This document shows positions 1 through 9,113 of a DNA stretch of 64,000 nt, piece by piece. Made by a program: the position numbers and the translations under genes. The notes below the pieces were generated by a model. That model saw only the letters and a list, made by a program, of their open reading frames with translations, ran no database searches and was not told where the DNA came from. Numbering within the stretch: position 1 is the stretch's first letter; every line of letters starts with the position of its first letter. Location: contig NZ_JAULSI010000029.1 of assembly GCF_030711405.1 (NCBI RefSeq), positions 1-64,000 of the forward strand, written 5' to 3'. This DNA is from Massilia brevitalea. GTDB lineage: Bacteria; Pseudomonadota; Gammaproteobacteria; Burkholderiales; Burkholderiaceae_D.

Positions 1-30
1 GCCGTTATCAGGAGGGTGGAGTCCATCACA

Positions 31-206
31 TTAGGGTGGGCACTCTGTGCCCACGCGGACGCTCGCGCCGTGTTGGCCGCGTTATCCTGGCTCCGTTCAT
101 ATTTCGCAGTGCCTCCTGGGGAGACCCCGCGGCGCATCAGATATTCGCGTTCAAACGAGGCTGCCTTTACGCGGGCTTCCGCGTGGGCACGGGGTGCCCA
201 CCCTAC
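31..206. repeat. Inverted pair of GTAG-type REP elements
   Basis: Two palindromic elements face each other: 31-58 (AGGGTGGGCAC, short loop, GTGCCCACGCG) and 181-206 in the opposite orientation, ending in CCCTAC. They have the layout of REP sequences (a GTAG head followed by a GC-rich hairpin), arranged as a REP doublet with about 120 bases between. The same element recurs near 28.0, 32.6, 39.3 and 63.6 kb. Bases 1-30 and the inter-repeat segment show no gene. Confidence 0.8.
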
Positions 207-1624
207 TGTGCACCACCCGCCACCCCATCCTCCTGCCGCACCAGCTTCCCGCGCTTGAGCGCAATCGTCATGCGCGCCGCCTCGTTCCCCGTCCTCACCT
301 TCAGCCACGCGTCGATGCGCTTGAGCTCATCCGCCTTCGGCATGCGCCGGCAGTCGGCGCTCAGGAAAGGCACCGGCACCGTCTGGCCTGCGCCTGGCGG
401 CAAGGCCCGTCCCACCAGCACGTTGCCGCACTGCGGATACTGGGCCTCGAATTCGCGCGTCACGGCAGCGGCCTGCTCGATCCAGCCCTGCTGGGTGCTC
501 AATTGCGCGCGCAGGCCGGCAATCGTGGCGTCGCGGTCGTGCAGGGCCTGCTGGTTGTTGCGCACGATGTCGGCCAGGATGTCGGCCTTCAGGCTGCCGA
601 CGTCGATCTTTTCCGTGTCTTCCGCCTGCGCCTGGTGCACCGACAGGCGCGCGCGCTGCAGGCCGGCGCCGGCCATGCGTCCTTCGATGGCGGCGATGGC
701 GGAAACCGGCAGGCGCGCGCCGATCAGGGTGACTTCGATCTCGCGCCTGGCCGGGTCCACGCTGGACTCCAGCACGTGCACCTTGGCGGCCTGGAATTCC
801 TGGCGCACGAAGTCGCGCGCGCGGCTCTTGAACACCTCGTTGTCGACCAGGCGTACCGCCAGGTAAATGCTGGGCAAACCGGTCACCAGCACGATGAACA
901 GCAGCGCGCCCTTCACGCGGCGGCCGCGGCGCGGGTCGACGAACTTGCGGTGCGGCAGGCGCAGGAATTCGATCACCAGCACCGAGGCAAAGGCGATGAA
1001 CACGCAGTTGATCGAGAACAGGTAGAAGGCGCCGCCGAACACCGACCAGTCGCCGTTGGCCAGGCCATAGCCGGCCGTGCACAGCGGCGGCATCAGGGCG
1101 GTGGCGATCGCCACGCCGGGAATCACGTTCGATTTCTCGCGCCGGGTCTGGCCGATGATGCCGGCCAGGCCGCCGGCCAGCGCGATCAGCACGTCCCACA
1201 GCGAAGGCGTGGTGCGCGCCAGCAGTTCCGACTGGGCTTCGTCCAGCGGCGTCAGCATGAAGTACAGGGTCGAGGTCAACAGGCTGATGCCGGCGGCGAT
1301 GCCCAGGTTGACCAGCGAACGGCGCACCAGCGCGAAGTCGAAGATGCCCAGGCCGTAGCCGAGGCCGACGATCGGCCCCATCAGCGGCGACACCAGCATG
1401 GCGCCGATGATCACCGCGTTCGAGTTCGTGTTCAGCCCGACCGAGGCGATCACGATCGCCAGCATCAGGATCCAGGGCGTGGCGCCGCGCAGCTCGACGC
1501 CGGCGCGCAGGCTGCGGTCGATCTCGGCGTCGTCGGCCTTGTCGTCGAGCAGACTGAAGCGGTGGGCGATGGCCTCGCGCAGCGAAGGCGATGGCGGGGA
1601 TGGTGGGGTGTCGGGTGCGTTCAT
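203..1624 (-). CDS. DUF389 family multi-pass membrane protein
   Basis: A 473-residue membrane protein of the DUF389 (TIGR00341-like) family, whose function is unknown. The N-terminal half carries about six hydrophobic segments, with the family-typical stretch NTNSNAVIIGAMLVSPLMGP near residues 50-70 and SNVIPGVAIATALMPP further on. The C-terminal third (after about residue 260) is soluble and partly helical. I chose the ATG at 1624; an in-frame TTG at 1702 has no support. The stop codon TAG lies inside a REP element. It follows ktrA on the same strand after a 153-base gap, so it may be transcribed with the potassium genes. Confidence 0.85.
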   Translation of the reverse strand: MNAPDTPPSPPSPSLREAIAHRFSLLDDKADDAEIDRSLRAGVELRGATPWILMLAIVIASVGLNTNSNAVIIGAMLVSPLMGPIVGLGYGLGIFDFALVRRSLVNLGIAAGISLLTSTLYFMLTPLDEAQSELLARTTPSLWDVLIALAGGLAGIIGQTRREKSNVIPGVAIATALMPPLCTAGYGLANGDWSVFGGAFYLFSINCVFIAFASVLVIEFLRLPHRKFVDPRRGRRVKGALLFIVLVTGLPSIYLAVRLVDNEVFKSRARDFVRQEFQAAKVHVLESSVDPARREIEVTLIGARLPVSAIAAIEGRMAGAGLQRARLSVHQAQAEDTEKIDVGSLKADILADIVRNNQQALHDRDATIAGLRAQLSTQQGWIEQAAAVTREFEAQYPQCGNVLVGRALPPGAGQTVPVPFLSADCRRMPKADELKRIDAWLKVRTGNEAARMTIALKRGKLVRQEDGVAGGAQ

Positions 1625-1777
1625 CTGTTGCGAAAATCCTGAAAATTCCCTAAAGGAAAGGGCATCAGCCGCGATTTTCGCTGCGAATCCGCATTTGCAC
1701 AAACGTTTCTTGCATCCACGGCGGCGCCGGCGCCGGTCTGTCGCCGCCGCCCGACAAATGTCCGCCCGCCGCAGGTG

Positions 1778-2479
1778 CTAGCGCTTCTTCTTTTCCCCGC
1801 GCGCGAATTCCTCGATTTTTTTGGTCGGCCCCGACACGATCAGCAAGTCGGCCGGCAAGACCCGCGTCTCCGGCTGCGCATGCTGGAAATCCTCGTTAGC
1901 GCGCTTGACGCCGACCACTGTGACCCCGAAGCGCGAGCGCACCTGCGATTCGGCCAACGACTGGTTGTGGGTGTACAACGGCGCGTGGATCTTGGCGATC
2001 CCGAAGCCGTCGTCGAACTCGATGAAGTCCATCATGCGCCCCGTGATCAGGTGCGCCACGCGCTCGCCCATGTCGGCTTCCGGGTAGATGATGTGGTGGG
2101 CGCCGATGCGCTGGGCGATCTGGCCGTGTTCCGGACTCATGGCCTTGACCCAGATGTCCTTGATGCCGAGCTCGGTCAGCACCATCAGCGTCATCAGGCT
2201 GGCCGCCAGGTCGGAGCCGATGGCGACAATCGCATGCGAGAAGTCGGCCACGCCCAGCTGCAGCATGACGTTCTCGTTGGTCGAATCGGCCTGCACGGCG
2301 TGGGTCAGGCGGTCGCCCCAGACCTGCACCAGGTCTTCCTTGCGATCGATGCCCATCACGTCGTGGCCGAGCCGCACCAGCGACTGGGAGACGGCGCCTC
2401 CGAAGCGGCCCAGGCCGATGACGACCACGCTGTCGCTCGCCGAAAAGGCGAACTGTTCTGTGAAAATCCTACCCAACAA
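1778..2479 (-). CDS. ktrA: KtrA/TrkA-type potassium channel regulatory subunit
   Basis: A 233-residue cytoplasmic RCK protein that gates the KtrB potassium translocator by binding nucleotide. The Rossmann motif VVIGLGRFGGAV is near residue 20 (GxGxxG), followed by an acidic strand end in GIDRKED. The C-terminal RCK-C (TrkA_C) domain spans roughly residues 140-225. The start is TTG at 2479, or the adjacent TTG at 2476; a GAGGAG ribosome site lies 7 bases upstream of 2479, inside the end of ktrB. The two genes overlap by 11 bases, so translation is probably coupled. The C-terminus is Lys-rich (GEKKKR). Confidence 0.9.
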   Translation of the reverse strand: MLGRIFTEQFAFSASDSVVVIGLGRFGGAVSQSLVRLGHDVMGIDRKEDLVQVWGDRLTHAVQADSTNENVMLQLGVADFSHAIVAIGSDLAASLMTLMVLTELGIKDIWVKAMSPEHGQIAQRIGAHHIIYPEADMGERVAHLITGRMMDFIEFDDGFGIAKIHAPLYTHNQSLAESQVRSRFGVTVVGVKRANEDFQHAQPETRVLPADLLIVSGPTKKIEEFARGEKKKR

Positions 2480-3797
2480 TTGGATGCTCCTCGGGATAAC
2501 GGTAAGGCATGCGGCGTTCCCCCAGCACCAGCGAGGTCGCCAGCGTGATGGTCCCTACCCTGCCAACAAACATCAGCACCAGCAGCACGGCCTGGCCTGA
2601 CACCGGCAATTGCGCCGTGATCCCGGTCGACAGGCCGGCCGTGCTGAAGGCGGCGATGACTTCGAAAATGACCTGGTCGCTCGGAAAATCAGTCAGGCGC
2701 AGCAGGAACAGGGTGCCGAACACCACCAGCATGCTACCCAGCACCAGCACCGTGATGGCCTGGCGCTGGGCCGAGGCGCCGACGCGGCGGCCATAGGCCT
2801 CGGTATCGGTGTGCCCGCGCGCCTCGGCCAGCACCAGCAGGAACAGCACCACCACGGTCGCCACCTTCACCCCGCCGGCTGTGCTGGCGCTGCCGCCGCC
2901 GATGAACATCAAGAAATAGTGCAGTGCCCAGGTTTCGTGGTGCAGCGCGGCGATGTCGACCGTGTTGAAGCCGGAAGTGCGCGCCGCCGCCGACATGAAC
3001 AGGCTGTTGAGCATCTTGTCGGCCACGCCCAGCGGCCCCAGGGTGCGCGCATTGTCCCACTCGAAGAACAGCACGGCAAGGAAGCCGCCCACCAGCAGCA
3101 CCGCGCTGCCGGCCAGGGTGAGCTTGGTGTGCAGCGACCAGTGGCGCGGGTCGCGCAGGCGCTGGCGCAAGTCGTGCAGCACCGGGAAGCCGATGCCGCC
3201 GACGATAAAACCCAGCATGATCGGCAGCAGCACCAGGGCGTCGCCGGCGTAGCGCACCAAGCCGTCGGCGTGGATCGAGAAGCCGGCGTTGTTGAAGGCG
3301 GATACCGCATGGAACAGGCCGGACCACAGCGCTGCGCGCCAGTCCAGGCCGTAGCCATAATGCATCCTCAGCGTCAGCACGATGCAAATGATCATTTCGG
3401 ACAGCAGGGCCACCACCAGGACGACCCGCGCGATGGCCGACACGTCGCCCAGGGCCAGCGTGCGGGTTTCGGTTTGCGTCATCATGCGCGCGCGCAGGCG
3501 CGGCGAGCGGTTCACCATCAGGCCGAGCAGGGTCGCAGCCGTCATCATGCCGAAGCCGCCCATCTGGAACAGCAGCATGATCGTCGCCTGCCCGAAGGTC
3601 GACCAGTAGCTGCCGGTATCGACCGTGACCATGCCCGTCACGCACACCGCCGACACCGAGGTGAAGAAAGCCGTGAACAGGGGCGCGGCCGTGCCGTCGG
3701 CGCGCGCCGCGGGCAGGGCCAGCAGCACGGTGCCGAACAGGATCGCCAGCAGGAAGGCCAGGGCCACCGCCCTGGCCGGGTGGAGAATCGTCTTCAT
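2469..3797 (-). CDS. ktrB: KtrB/TrkH-type potassium uptake membrane subunit
   Basis: A 442-residue inner-membrane potassium translocator. The SKT-family fold shows as four M1-P-M2 repeats with degenerate selectivity loops: CVTGM near residue 55, SAFNNAGFS about 165, ARTSGFNTVD about 270 and FSTAGLSTG about 385. I chose the ATG at 3797 (MKTILHPARA) rather than the longer Arg-rich reading, because it directly precedes the first hydrophobic segment. It lies 19 bases after nhaA and overlaps ktrA by 11 bases, so nhaA-ktrB-ktrA look like one ion-homeostasis operon. Ktr systems generally use Na+ as a coupling ion, which fits the nhaA neighbour. Confidence 0.92.
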   Translation of the reverse strand: MKTILHPARAVALAFLLAILFGTVLLALPAARADGTAAPLFTAFFTSVSAVCVTGMVTVDTGSYWSTFGQATIMLLFQMGGFGMMTAATLLGLMVNRSPRLRARMMTQTETRTLALGDVSAIARVVLVVALLSEMIICIVLTLRMHYGYGLDWRAALWSGLFHAVSAFNNAGFSIHADGLVRYAGDALVLLPIMLGFIVGGIGFPVLHDLRQRLRDPRHWSLHTKLTLAGSAVLLVGGFLAVLFFEWDNARTLGPLGVADKMLNSLFMSAAARTSGFNTVDIAALHHETWALHYFLMFIGGGSASTAGGVKVATVVVLFLLVLAEARGHTDTEAYGRRVGASAQRQAITVLVLGSMLVVFGTLFLLRLTDFPSDQVIFEVIAAFSTAGLSTGITAQLPVSGQAVLLVLMFVGRVGTITLATSLVLGERRMPYRYPEEHPIVG

Positions 3798-3816
3798 GCC
3801 GCGTTCGCCGCCTCCT

Positions 3817-5028
3817 TCAGCGCGCCGGTTCGCTCTCGACGTCCATGGTATCCGGATCGGGGTCGGACGGCAGCGGCGCACCCATGAATTTCAGCCACGC
3901 GAAGCCCACCACGCCGGCGCCGAACGAGGCCAGCAGGATCGCCATTTTCGAGGCGTTGATCGCCTCGGCCTGGCCGGCAAAGGCCAGGTTGGTGATGAAG
4001 ATCGACATCGTGAAGCCGATGCCGCCGAGCAGGCCGGCGCCGAGGATGTGGCGCCAGGCCAGGTCGAGCGGCAAACGGCACACGCCGGCCGCCACCGCAA
4101 CAAAAGTGACCAGCACGATGCCGACCGGCTTGCCGATGCCCAGGCCGAGCAGGATGCCGAGGCTGTTGGCCGACAGCAGTTCCTGGGCCCAGCCGGCGCC
4201 GATCACGATGCCGGTATTCGCCAGCGCAAACACGGGCAGGATCAAAAAGGCGACCGGCTTGTGCAGCACGTGCTCGAGGCGGTGCGAAGGCGATTCGGCA
4301 TCGTCCTCGATGGCCGAATACGGAATCGCAAAGGCCAGCAGCACGCCGGCGATGGTGGCGTGCACGCCGGACTGCAGCATGCAGTACCACATCAGCGCGC
4401 CGCCCAGCAGGTAGGGCAGCAGCGCCATCACGCGCAGCATGCGCTTCATCAGGAACAGGGCCGCGAACACGCCGAGCGCCGCGAACAGCCAGGCAAACGA
4501 CAGTTGGGTCGTGTAGAACACGGCGATGACGATGATGGCCCCGAGGTCATCCATCACGGCGAGCGCGGCCAGGAACACCTTGAGCGAGGCCGGCACCCGG
4601 TTGCCGAGCAGGCTCAGCACGCCGAGGGCAAAGGCGATGTCGGTGGCCATCGGGATGCCGATGCCGGCCTGGGTGGGTGTGCCGCCATTGAGCAGGAAGT
4701 GGATCAGCGCGGGAATGGCGATGCCGCCGACCGCGCCCAGGATGGGCAGCATGGCGTTGCGCAGGTCGGACAGTTCGCCGTTGTACAGCTCGCGCTTGAG
4801 TTCGAGGCCGATCAGCAGGAAGAAGATGGCCATCAGGGCATCGTTGACCCAGTGCTCGATGCTCAGGCCGGCCACGTAGCCGTGCCAGAAGCCGAGGTAG
4901 GCCGGCCCCAGCGCGGAATTGGCCAGCAGCAGCGAGACCAGGGTGCAGAGGATCAGGATGATGCCGCCGGCTTTGCCCGACTGCATGAATTCTTTGAAGG
5001 TATTGGAAAGCTTTTTTTCGATGCGCAT
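3817..5028 (-). CDS. nhaA: Na+/H+ antiporter NhaA
   Basis: A 403-residue inner-membrane antiporter that exports Na+ in exchange for protons and helps pH and salt homeostasis. The NhaA signature is clear: GLELKRELYNGELSDLRNA near residue 75, ATDIAFALGVLSLLG about 130, and the ion-binding Asp pair in LAVMDDLGAIIVIA at about residues 160-162. Length matches the family (about 390). The ATG at 5028 gives the usual short basic N-terminus before the first helix. It is the first gene of the set leading into ktrB, 19 bases downstream. Confidence 0.96.
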   Translation of the reverse strand: MRIEKKLSNTFKEFMQSGKAGGIILILCTLVSLLLANSALGPAYLGFWHGYVAGLSIEHWVNDALMAIFFLLIGLELKRELYNGELSDLRNAMLPILGAVGGIAIPALIHFLLNGGTPTQAGIGIPMATDIAFALGVLSLLGNRVPASLKVFLAALAVMDDLGAIIVIAVFYTTQLSFAWLFAALGVFAALFLMKRMLRVMALLPYLLGGALMWYCMLQSGVHATIAGVLLAFAIPYSAIEDDAESPSHRLEHVLHKPVAFLILPVFALANTGIVIGAGWAQELLSANSLGILLGLGIGKPVGIVLVTFVAVAAGVCRLPLDLAWRHILGAGLLGGIGFTMSIFITNLAFAGQAEAINASKMAILLASFGAGVVGFAWLKFMGAPLPSDPDPDTMDVESEPAR

Positions 5029-5344
5029 GGTGGTGTGGCGTCCTGGTATGGCGGCTCGGGGCGCCGGTCGTCATGGATGGCGGAAGGCTGGTGCCTGCGA
5101 AGTCGTGCTGGTGAAAGCGGCATGCCCGCGCTCAGGAAGAGTCGATCGGCCATGGCGCAGAGGCGCAGGCTGGATGGACCGTGGAGGAAGCTGGCGCTGG
5201 GCGGCGGTGGACAGGATGGCAGGACATGGGCAATGGACGCAAGTTGTCTGCGCGGCGGCCCGACCAACGCACGTCCTGTCATGCCTGGGCGGCATGATCA
5301 CCCTGGCCGGATTATACCGGAATTCGTTGTCACCCGGATAAGCT
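5029..5344. other. Noncoding region upstream of nhaA (316 bases)
   Basis: This interval separates nhaA from the end of the alpha/beta hydrolase gene, both on the minus strand, so it should hold the nhaA promoter and 5' leader. I looked for a riboswitch-like fold, a strong sigma-70 promoter and a small gene and found none I can support. The open frames here have no credible start site or protein character. Confidence 0.5.
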
Positions 5345-6109
5345 TCATGCGCCGGCAATATGCCGCGCGCTCCAGGCGGCGATCAATGCGGCGACCTGGG
5401 CGGCGTCTTCCCTTCCCGTCACCAGGTGGTCCATGCCGTCGAGCGAGACGAAGCTCTTCGGGTACTGCGCCAGCTCGAAGATACGCTGGGCGTTGGCGAT
5501 GTCGACCGTGTCGTCCTGGGGCGCGTGCAACACCATCAGCGCGCGTTGCAGGCCGGCGATGCGCTCGGCCAAAGCGTGCCCGGTGGCATCCTCGACGAAC
5601 TGCTGGCGGATCTGGAAGTCGCGCCCGGCCAGCTTGACCCGCGCCTCGCCCAGTTGGGCCAGCGTATCCAGGTGCTCGGACAGCAGCTTGTCGACCACGT
5701 AGTGCGGGTCGCTGGGCGAAGCGATCGTCGCCACCGCCTTCGCTTCGGGAATCCGGTGCGCCGCCGCCAGCACCGCGGTGCCGCCCATGCTGTGCCCCAC
5801 CAGCAGGCGCGGCGCCTCGAAGCGGGCGCGCAGGAAATCGCTGGCGGCCACCAGATCGTCCACGTTCGACGAAAAATTGGTGTCGGCAAAGTCGCCGGCG
5901 CTGGCGCCCAGGCCGGCGAAGTCGAAGCGCAGCATGGCCACGCCGCGCTCGGCCAGGCCGTGGCAGATGCGGTTCGCGGCCAGCACATCCTTGCTGCAGG
6001 TGAAGCAGTGGGCGAAGACGCCGTAGGCGCGCGGGGCGCTCTCGGGCATGTCCAGCTTGGCCGCCAGTTTGCCGTGCGGCCCGGGAAATTCGACGCGTTC
6101 GGTGAGCAT
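5345..6109 (-). CDS. Alpha/beta hydrolase (OsmC-associated hydrolase type)
   Basis: A 254-residue serine hydrolase with no signal peptide, probably cytoplasmic. The nucleophile elbow is GHSMGG at about residue 107. The catalytic Asp is probably in LHAPQDDTVD and the His in DGMDHLV. The opening FPGPHGKLAAKLDMPE and the segment AHCFTCSKD resemble the hydrolase domain often fused to or found beside OsmC proteins; no OsmC gene is seen here. The ATG at 6109 is chosen over a long Arg/Pro-rich extension that has no protein character. It is divergent from arsR. Confidence 0.82.
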   Translation of the reverse strand: MLTERVEFPGPHGKLAAKLDMPESAPRAYGVFAHCFTCSKDVLAANRICHGLAERGVAMLRFDFAGLGASAGDFADTNFSSNVDDLVAASDFLRARFEAPRLLVGHSMGGTAVLAAAHRIPEAKAVATIASPSDPHYVVDKLLSEHLDTLAQLGEARVKLAGRDFQIRQQFVEDATGHALAERIAGLQRALMVLHAPQDDTVDIANAQRIFELAQYPKSFVSLDGMDHLVTGREDAAQVAALIAAWSARHIAGA

Positions 6110-6179
6110 GGTGTCTTTCTGTTGCAATGGAGGCGCTACTCTGCACGGGATCGACGATGCGTGCAAGGCACGCTCTGGT

Positions 6180-6213
6180 TTGCCTTTCACAACATTTCGA
6201 CTATACTGGAAAT
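6180..6213 (+). promoter_or_regulatory. arsR promoter with ArsR operator-like dyad
   Basis: A sigma-70-like promoter reads TTGCCT (6180-6185), 16 bases, TATACT (6202-6207). An inverted repeat ATTTC / GAAAT (6194-6198 and 6209-6213) is centred on the -10 element. That is where an ArsR repressor would have to bind to block its own operon. The match is by eye; the dyad arms are only 5 bases. Confidence 0.5.
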
Positions 6214-6237
6214 ATGGAATCAATAAAGGGAACCGGT

Positions 6238-6582
6238 ATGGATAATGCGAATGCCGTCGTGGCGCTGGCCGCCCTGGCGCAGGAATCGCGCCTGGCCGCC
6301 TTCCGCCTGCTGGTGCAGGCCGGGCCGGCCGGACTGGCTGCAAGCAGGATCGCCCAGGCGCTGCAGATGCCCGCCTCCTCGCTTTCCTTCCACCTGAAGG
6401 AACTGACCCATGCCGGGCTCGTCGCGCCGCGCCAGGAAGGCCGCTTCGTCATCTATGCCGCGCGCTTCGACACGATGAACACCCTGCTCGGCTTCCTTGC
6501 TGAAAACTGCTGCGGCGGCGATCCCTGCGCGACGAGCGGCACGCCAGCCTGCTCACCAGGCGCCACCTCCTGCGGCACCTGA
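6238..6582 (+). CDS. arsR: ArsR-family arsenic-responsive repressor
   Basis: A 114-residue winged-helix dimeric repressor that should release its own operon when As(III) binds. The HTH is at about residues 33-60 (ASRIAQALQMPASSLSFHL). The classical helix-5 CxC sensor pair is missing. Instead the C-terminus has five Cys at 91, 92, 97, 105 and 112, starting NCCGGDPC, as in ArsR proteins of the Acidithiobacillus ferrooxidans type, where the sensor uses C-terminal cysteines. The ATG at 6238 has AAGGG 7-8 bases upstream; an alternative ATG lies at 6214. It leads arsC, arsB and arsH. Confidence 0.9.
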   Translation: MDNANAVVALAALAQESRLAAFRLLVQAGPAGLAASRIAQALQMPASSLSFHLKELTHAGLVAPRQEGRFVIYAARFDTMNTLLGFLAENCCGGDPCATSGTPACSPGATSCGT

Positions 6583-6604
6583 GCCGTCTTTTACGAAAGC
6601 CCCG

Positions 6605-7084
6605 ATGAACGTCCTGTTTCTCTGCACCGGCAACTCCTGCCGCTCGCTGATCGGCGAAGCCGTCTTCAACCACCTCGCCCCGGCCGGCTGGCGCGCCATC
6701 AGCGCCGGCAGCCAGCCCACCGGCAAGCTGAACGAACGGGCGCTGGCCCTGCTCGCCGCCAAGGGCATCGCCACCGAGGGCTACTACAGCAAGTCCTGGG
6801 ACGCCCTGCCAGTGACACCGGACATCGTGGTCACCGTCTGCGCCAGCGCCGCCGGCGAAACCTGCCCCGCTTATCCCGGCCCGGTCCTGCGCACGCATTG
6901 GGGCGTGGAAGATCCGAGCCATGTGGTGGGTGCGGAAGAGGAGATCGCGGCCGCGTTCGAAAGCGCCTACGCCATCCTGCGCGCCCGCATCGAGGCCTTC
7001 CTGGCGCTGCCGCTGGGCGAACTGGCCGCCGACCGGGCACGGTTTAAGACCGAACTCGACCGCATCGGCAGCATCCTGGCTTGA
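6605..7084 (+). CDS. arsC: Arsenate reductase, low-molecular-weight phosphatase type
   Basis: A 159-residue cytoplasmic enzyme that reduces arsenate to arsenite for export. The N-terminal P-loop CTGNSCR (Cys7, Cys12, Arg13) is the CX5R motif of the LMW-phosphatase fold. Cys79 and Cys87, in [11 protein letters not shown], are placed like the two relay cysteines of thioredoxin-coupled arsenate reductases, so thioredoxin is the likely reductant. The ATG at 6605 puts the P-loop directly at the N-terminus, as expected. It sits 22 bases after arsR and 13 bases before arsB. Confidence 0.93.
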   Translation: MNVLFLCTGNSCRSLIGEAVFNHLAPAGWRAISAGSQPTGKLNERALALLAAKGIATEGYYSKSWDALPVTPDIVVTVCASAAGETCPAYPGPVLRTHWGVEDPSHVVGAEEEIAAAFESAYAILRARIEAFLALPLGELAADRARFKTELDRIGSILA

Positions 7085-7097
7085 AGGCGGAACATTC

Positions 7098-8378
7098 GTG
7101 CTGACCGCTTTCCTGATTTTCGCGGCGACCCTCGCCCTCGTCATCTGGCAGCCACGCGGATTGGGCATCGGCTGGAGCGCAGCCGGCGGCGCCATTGTCG
7201 CCCTGCTCGCGGGCGTGATCCAGGTCGGCGACATCCCGACGGTGTGGCACATCGTCTGGAACGCCACCGGCGCCTTTATTGCCGTGATCGTCATCAGCCT
7301 GCTGCTCGACAAGGCGGGCTTCTTCGAGTGGGCCGCCCTGCACGTGGCACGCTGGGGCGGCGGCCATGGCCGGCGCCTGTTCCTGCTGCTGGTCCTGCTC
7401 GGCGCTGCCGTTGCCGCCCTGTTCGCCAACGACGGCGCTGCCCTGATCCTCACGCCCATCGTGGTTGCCATGCTGACCGCGCTGCGTTTCCCGCCGAAGG
7501 CAACCCTCGCCTTCGTGATGGCGGCCGGCTTCATTGCCGATACCGCCAGCCTGCCGCTGGTCGTGTCGAACCTGGTGAACATCGTGTCGAGCGACTACTT
7601 CGATATCGGCTTCGCGCGCCATGCGGCGGTGATGGCGCCGGTGAACCTGGTGTCGGTGGCGGCAACGCTGGCGGCACTGGTCTGGTTCTTCCGCAAGGAG
7701 ATTCCTGCGCATTACGATGTCACCCAGCTCAAGCGCCCCGAAAACGCCATCCATGACCGCGCCACCTTTATTGCTGGCTGGTGGGTGCTGGCGCTGTTGC
7801 TGGTCGGCTTTTTTTGGCTGGACGACGCCGGCATTCCAATCAGCGCCGTTGCCGCCACTGGCGCGGTGCTGCTGCTGGCAGTAGCGGCGCGCGGACACCG
7901 CATCTCGACCCGCGCGGTGCTGCGCGGCGCGCCCTGGCAAGTGGTCGTGTTCTCGCTCGGCATGTACCTGGTGGTGTATGGCCTGCGCAATGCCGGACTA
8001 ACCGGCTACCTGACCGCCCTGCTTGATCGCTGCGCCGAACACGGCGTCTGGGGCGCGGCACTCGGCACCGGCTTCATCACCGCCATCCTGTCGTCGGTCA
8101 TGAACAACATGCCGACCGTACTGGTCGGCGCGCTGGCCATCGATGCGAGCTCGGCCCAGGGCGTGGTGCGCGAAGCCATGATTTACGCAAACGTCATCGG
8201 CGCGGACCTCGGTCCGAAGATCACGCCGATCGGCAGCCTGGCCACCTTGCTGTGGCTGCACGTGCTGGCATCGAAAGACATTCGCATTTCGTGGGGCTAT
8301 TACTTCAGGGTCGGCATCGTGCTGACCTTGCCGATTCTCCTGGTTACCCTGTGCGCGCTGGCCCTGCGCCTGAGCTAA
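7098..8378 (+). CDS. arsB: Arsenite efflux permease ArsB
   Basis: A 426-residue inner-membrane arsenite exporter with about 12 membrane segments. It closely follows the plasmid/E. coli ArsB pattern from end to end: [15 protein letters not shown] near the N-terminus, [16 protein letters not shown] near residue 115, [15 protein letters not shown] about 150, and [16 protein letters not shown] and [17 protein letters not shown] near the C-terminus. The start is GTG at 7098, with AAGGCGG about 7 bases upstream and only 13 bases after arsC. It belongs to the ArsB rather than the Acr3 family. Confidence 0.96.
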   Translation: MLTAFLIFAATLALVIWQPRGLGIGWSAAGGAIVALLAGVIQVGDIPTVWHIVWNATGAFIAVIVISLLLDKAGFFEWAALHVARWGGGHGRRLFLLLVLLGAAVAALFANDGAALILTPIVVAMLTALRFPPKATLAFVMAAGFIADTASLPLVVSNLVNIVSSDYFDIGFARHAAVMAPVNLVSVAATLAALVWFFRKEIPAHYDVTQLKRPENAIHDRATFIAGWWVLALLLVGFFWLDDAGIPISAVAATGAVLLLAVAARGHRISTRAVLRGAPWQVVVFSLGMYLVVYGLRNAGLTGYLTALLDRCAEHGVWGAALGTGFITAILSSVMNNMPTVLVGALAIDASSAQGVVREAMIYANVIGADLGPKITPIGSLATLLWLHVLASKDIRISWGYYFRVGIVLTLPILLVTLCALALRLS

Positions 8379-8387
8379 AGGAAACAT

Positions 8388-9104
8388 ATGAACACGCTCG
8401 ACGACCTCCCCAACATCCGCCCCGAGCTGCTGGACTTGCCGACACTGGACAAGCTGGCGCCGGTAGACAACATGGACCATCCGCCGCGTATCCTGCTGCT
8501 GTACGGCTCGCTGCGCGAACGTTCCTTCAGCCGCTTCCTGACCGAGGAGGCGGCGCGCATCCTGGCGCACTTCGGGGCTGAGGTGAAAATCTTCGATCCG
8601 ACCGAGCTGCCGATGGCCGGCAGCGTGCCGGAAACGCACCCGAAAGTGGCCGAGCTGCGCGAACTGTGCCTGTGGTCGGAAGGCCAGGTCTGGTGCAGCC
8701 CGGAGCGGCATGGCGCGGTGACGGCGGTGATGAAGAACCAGATCGACTGGATTCCGCTGGAGATGGGCGCGATCCGCCCGAGCCAGGGACGCACGCTGGC
8801 CGTGATGCAGGTGTGCGGCGGCTCGCAGTCGTTCAATGTGGTGAATACCCTGCGCCTGCTGGGCCGCTGGATGCGCATGTTCACGATCCCGAACCAGTCC
8901 TCGGTGCCGATGACCTACAAGGAATTCGACGACGCCGGGCGCATGCGGCCGTCGGCCTATTACGACCGCGTGGTCGATGTGATGGAAGAGCTGTTCAAGA
9001 TGACGCTGCTGCTGCGCGGCCGCACGGACTACCTGACGGACCGCTACAGCGAGCGCAACGAGCGGGCACAGGCGGCCATCAACCGGCAGATCGGCAGGCT
9101 GTGA
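8388..9104 (+). CDS. arsH: ArsH NADPH-dependent FMN reductase / organoarsenical oxidase
   Basis: A 238-residue flavodoxin-like FMN protein. ArsH enzymes oxidise trivalent methyl- and aryl-arsenicals and reduce quinones. The FMN phosphate loop is [13 protein letters not shown] at about residues 37-49. The family block [20 protein letters not shown] is near residue 105, and the C-terminal segment [19 protein letters not shown] is typical. It begins 9 bases after arsB and closes the operon. A strain carrying arsH is usually equipped for organic as well as inorganic arsenic. Confidence 0.95.
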   Translation: MNTLDDLPNIRPELLDLPTLDKLAPVDNMDHPPRILLLYGSLRERSFSRFLTEEAARILAHFGAEVKIFDPTELPMAGSVPETHPKVAELRELCLWSEGQVWCSPERHGAVTAVMKNQIDWIPLEMGAIRPSQGRTLAVMQVCGGSQSFNVVNTLRLLGRWMRMFTIPNQSSVPMTYKEFDDAGRMRPSAYYDRVVDVMEELFKMTLLLRGRTDYLTDRYSERNERAQAAINRQIGRL

Positions 9105-9113
9105 AGCGCCGCG

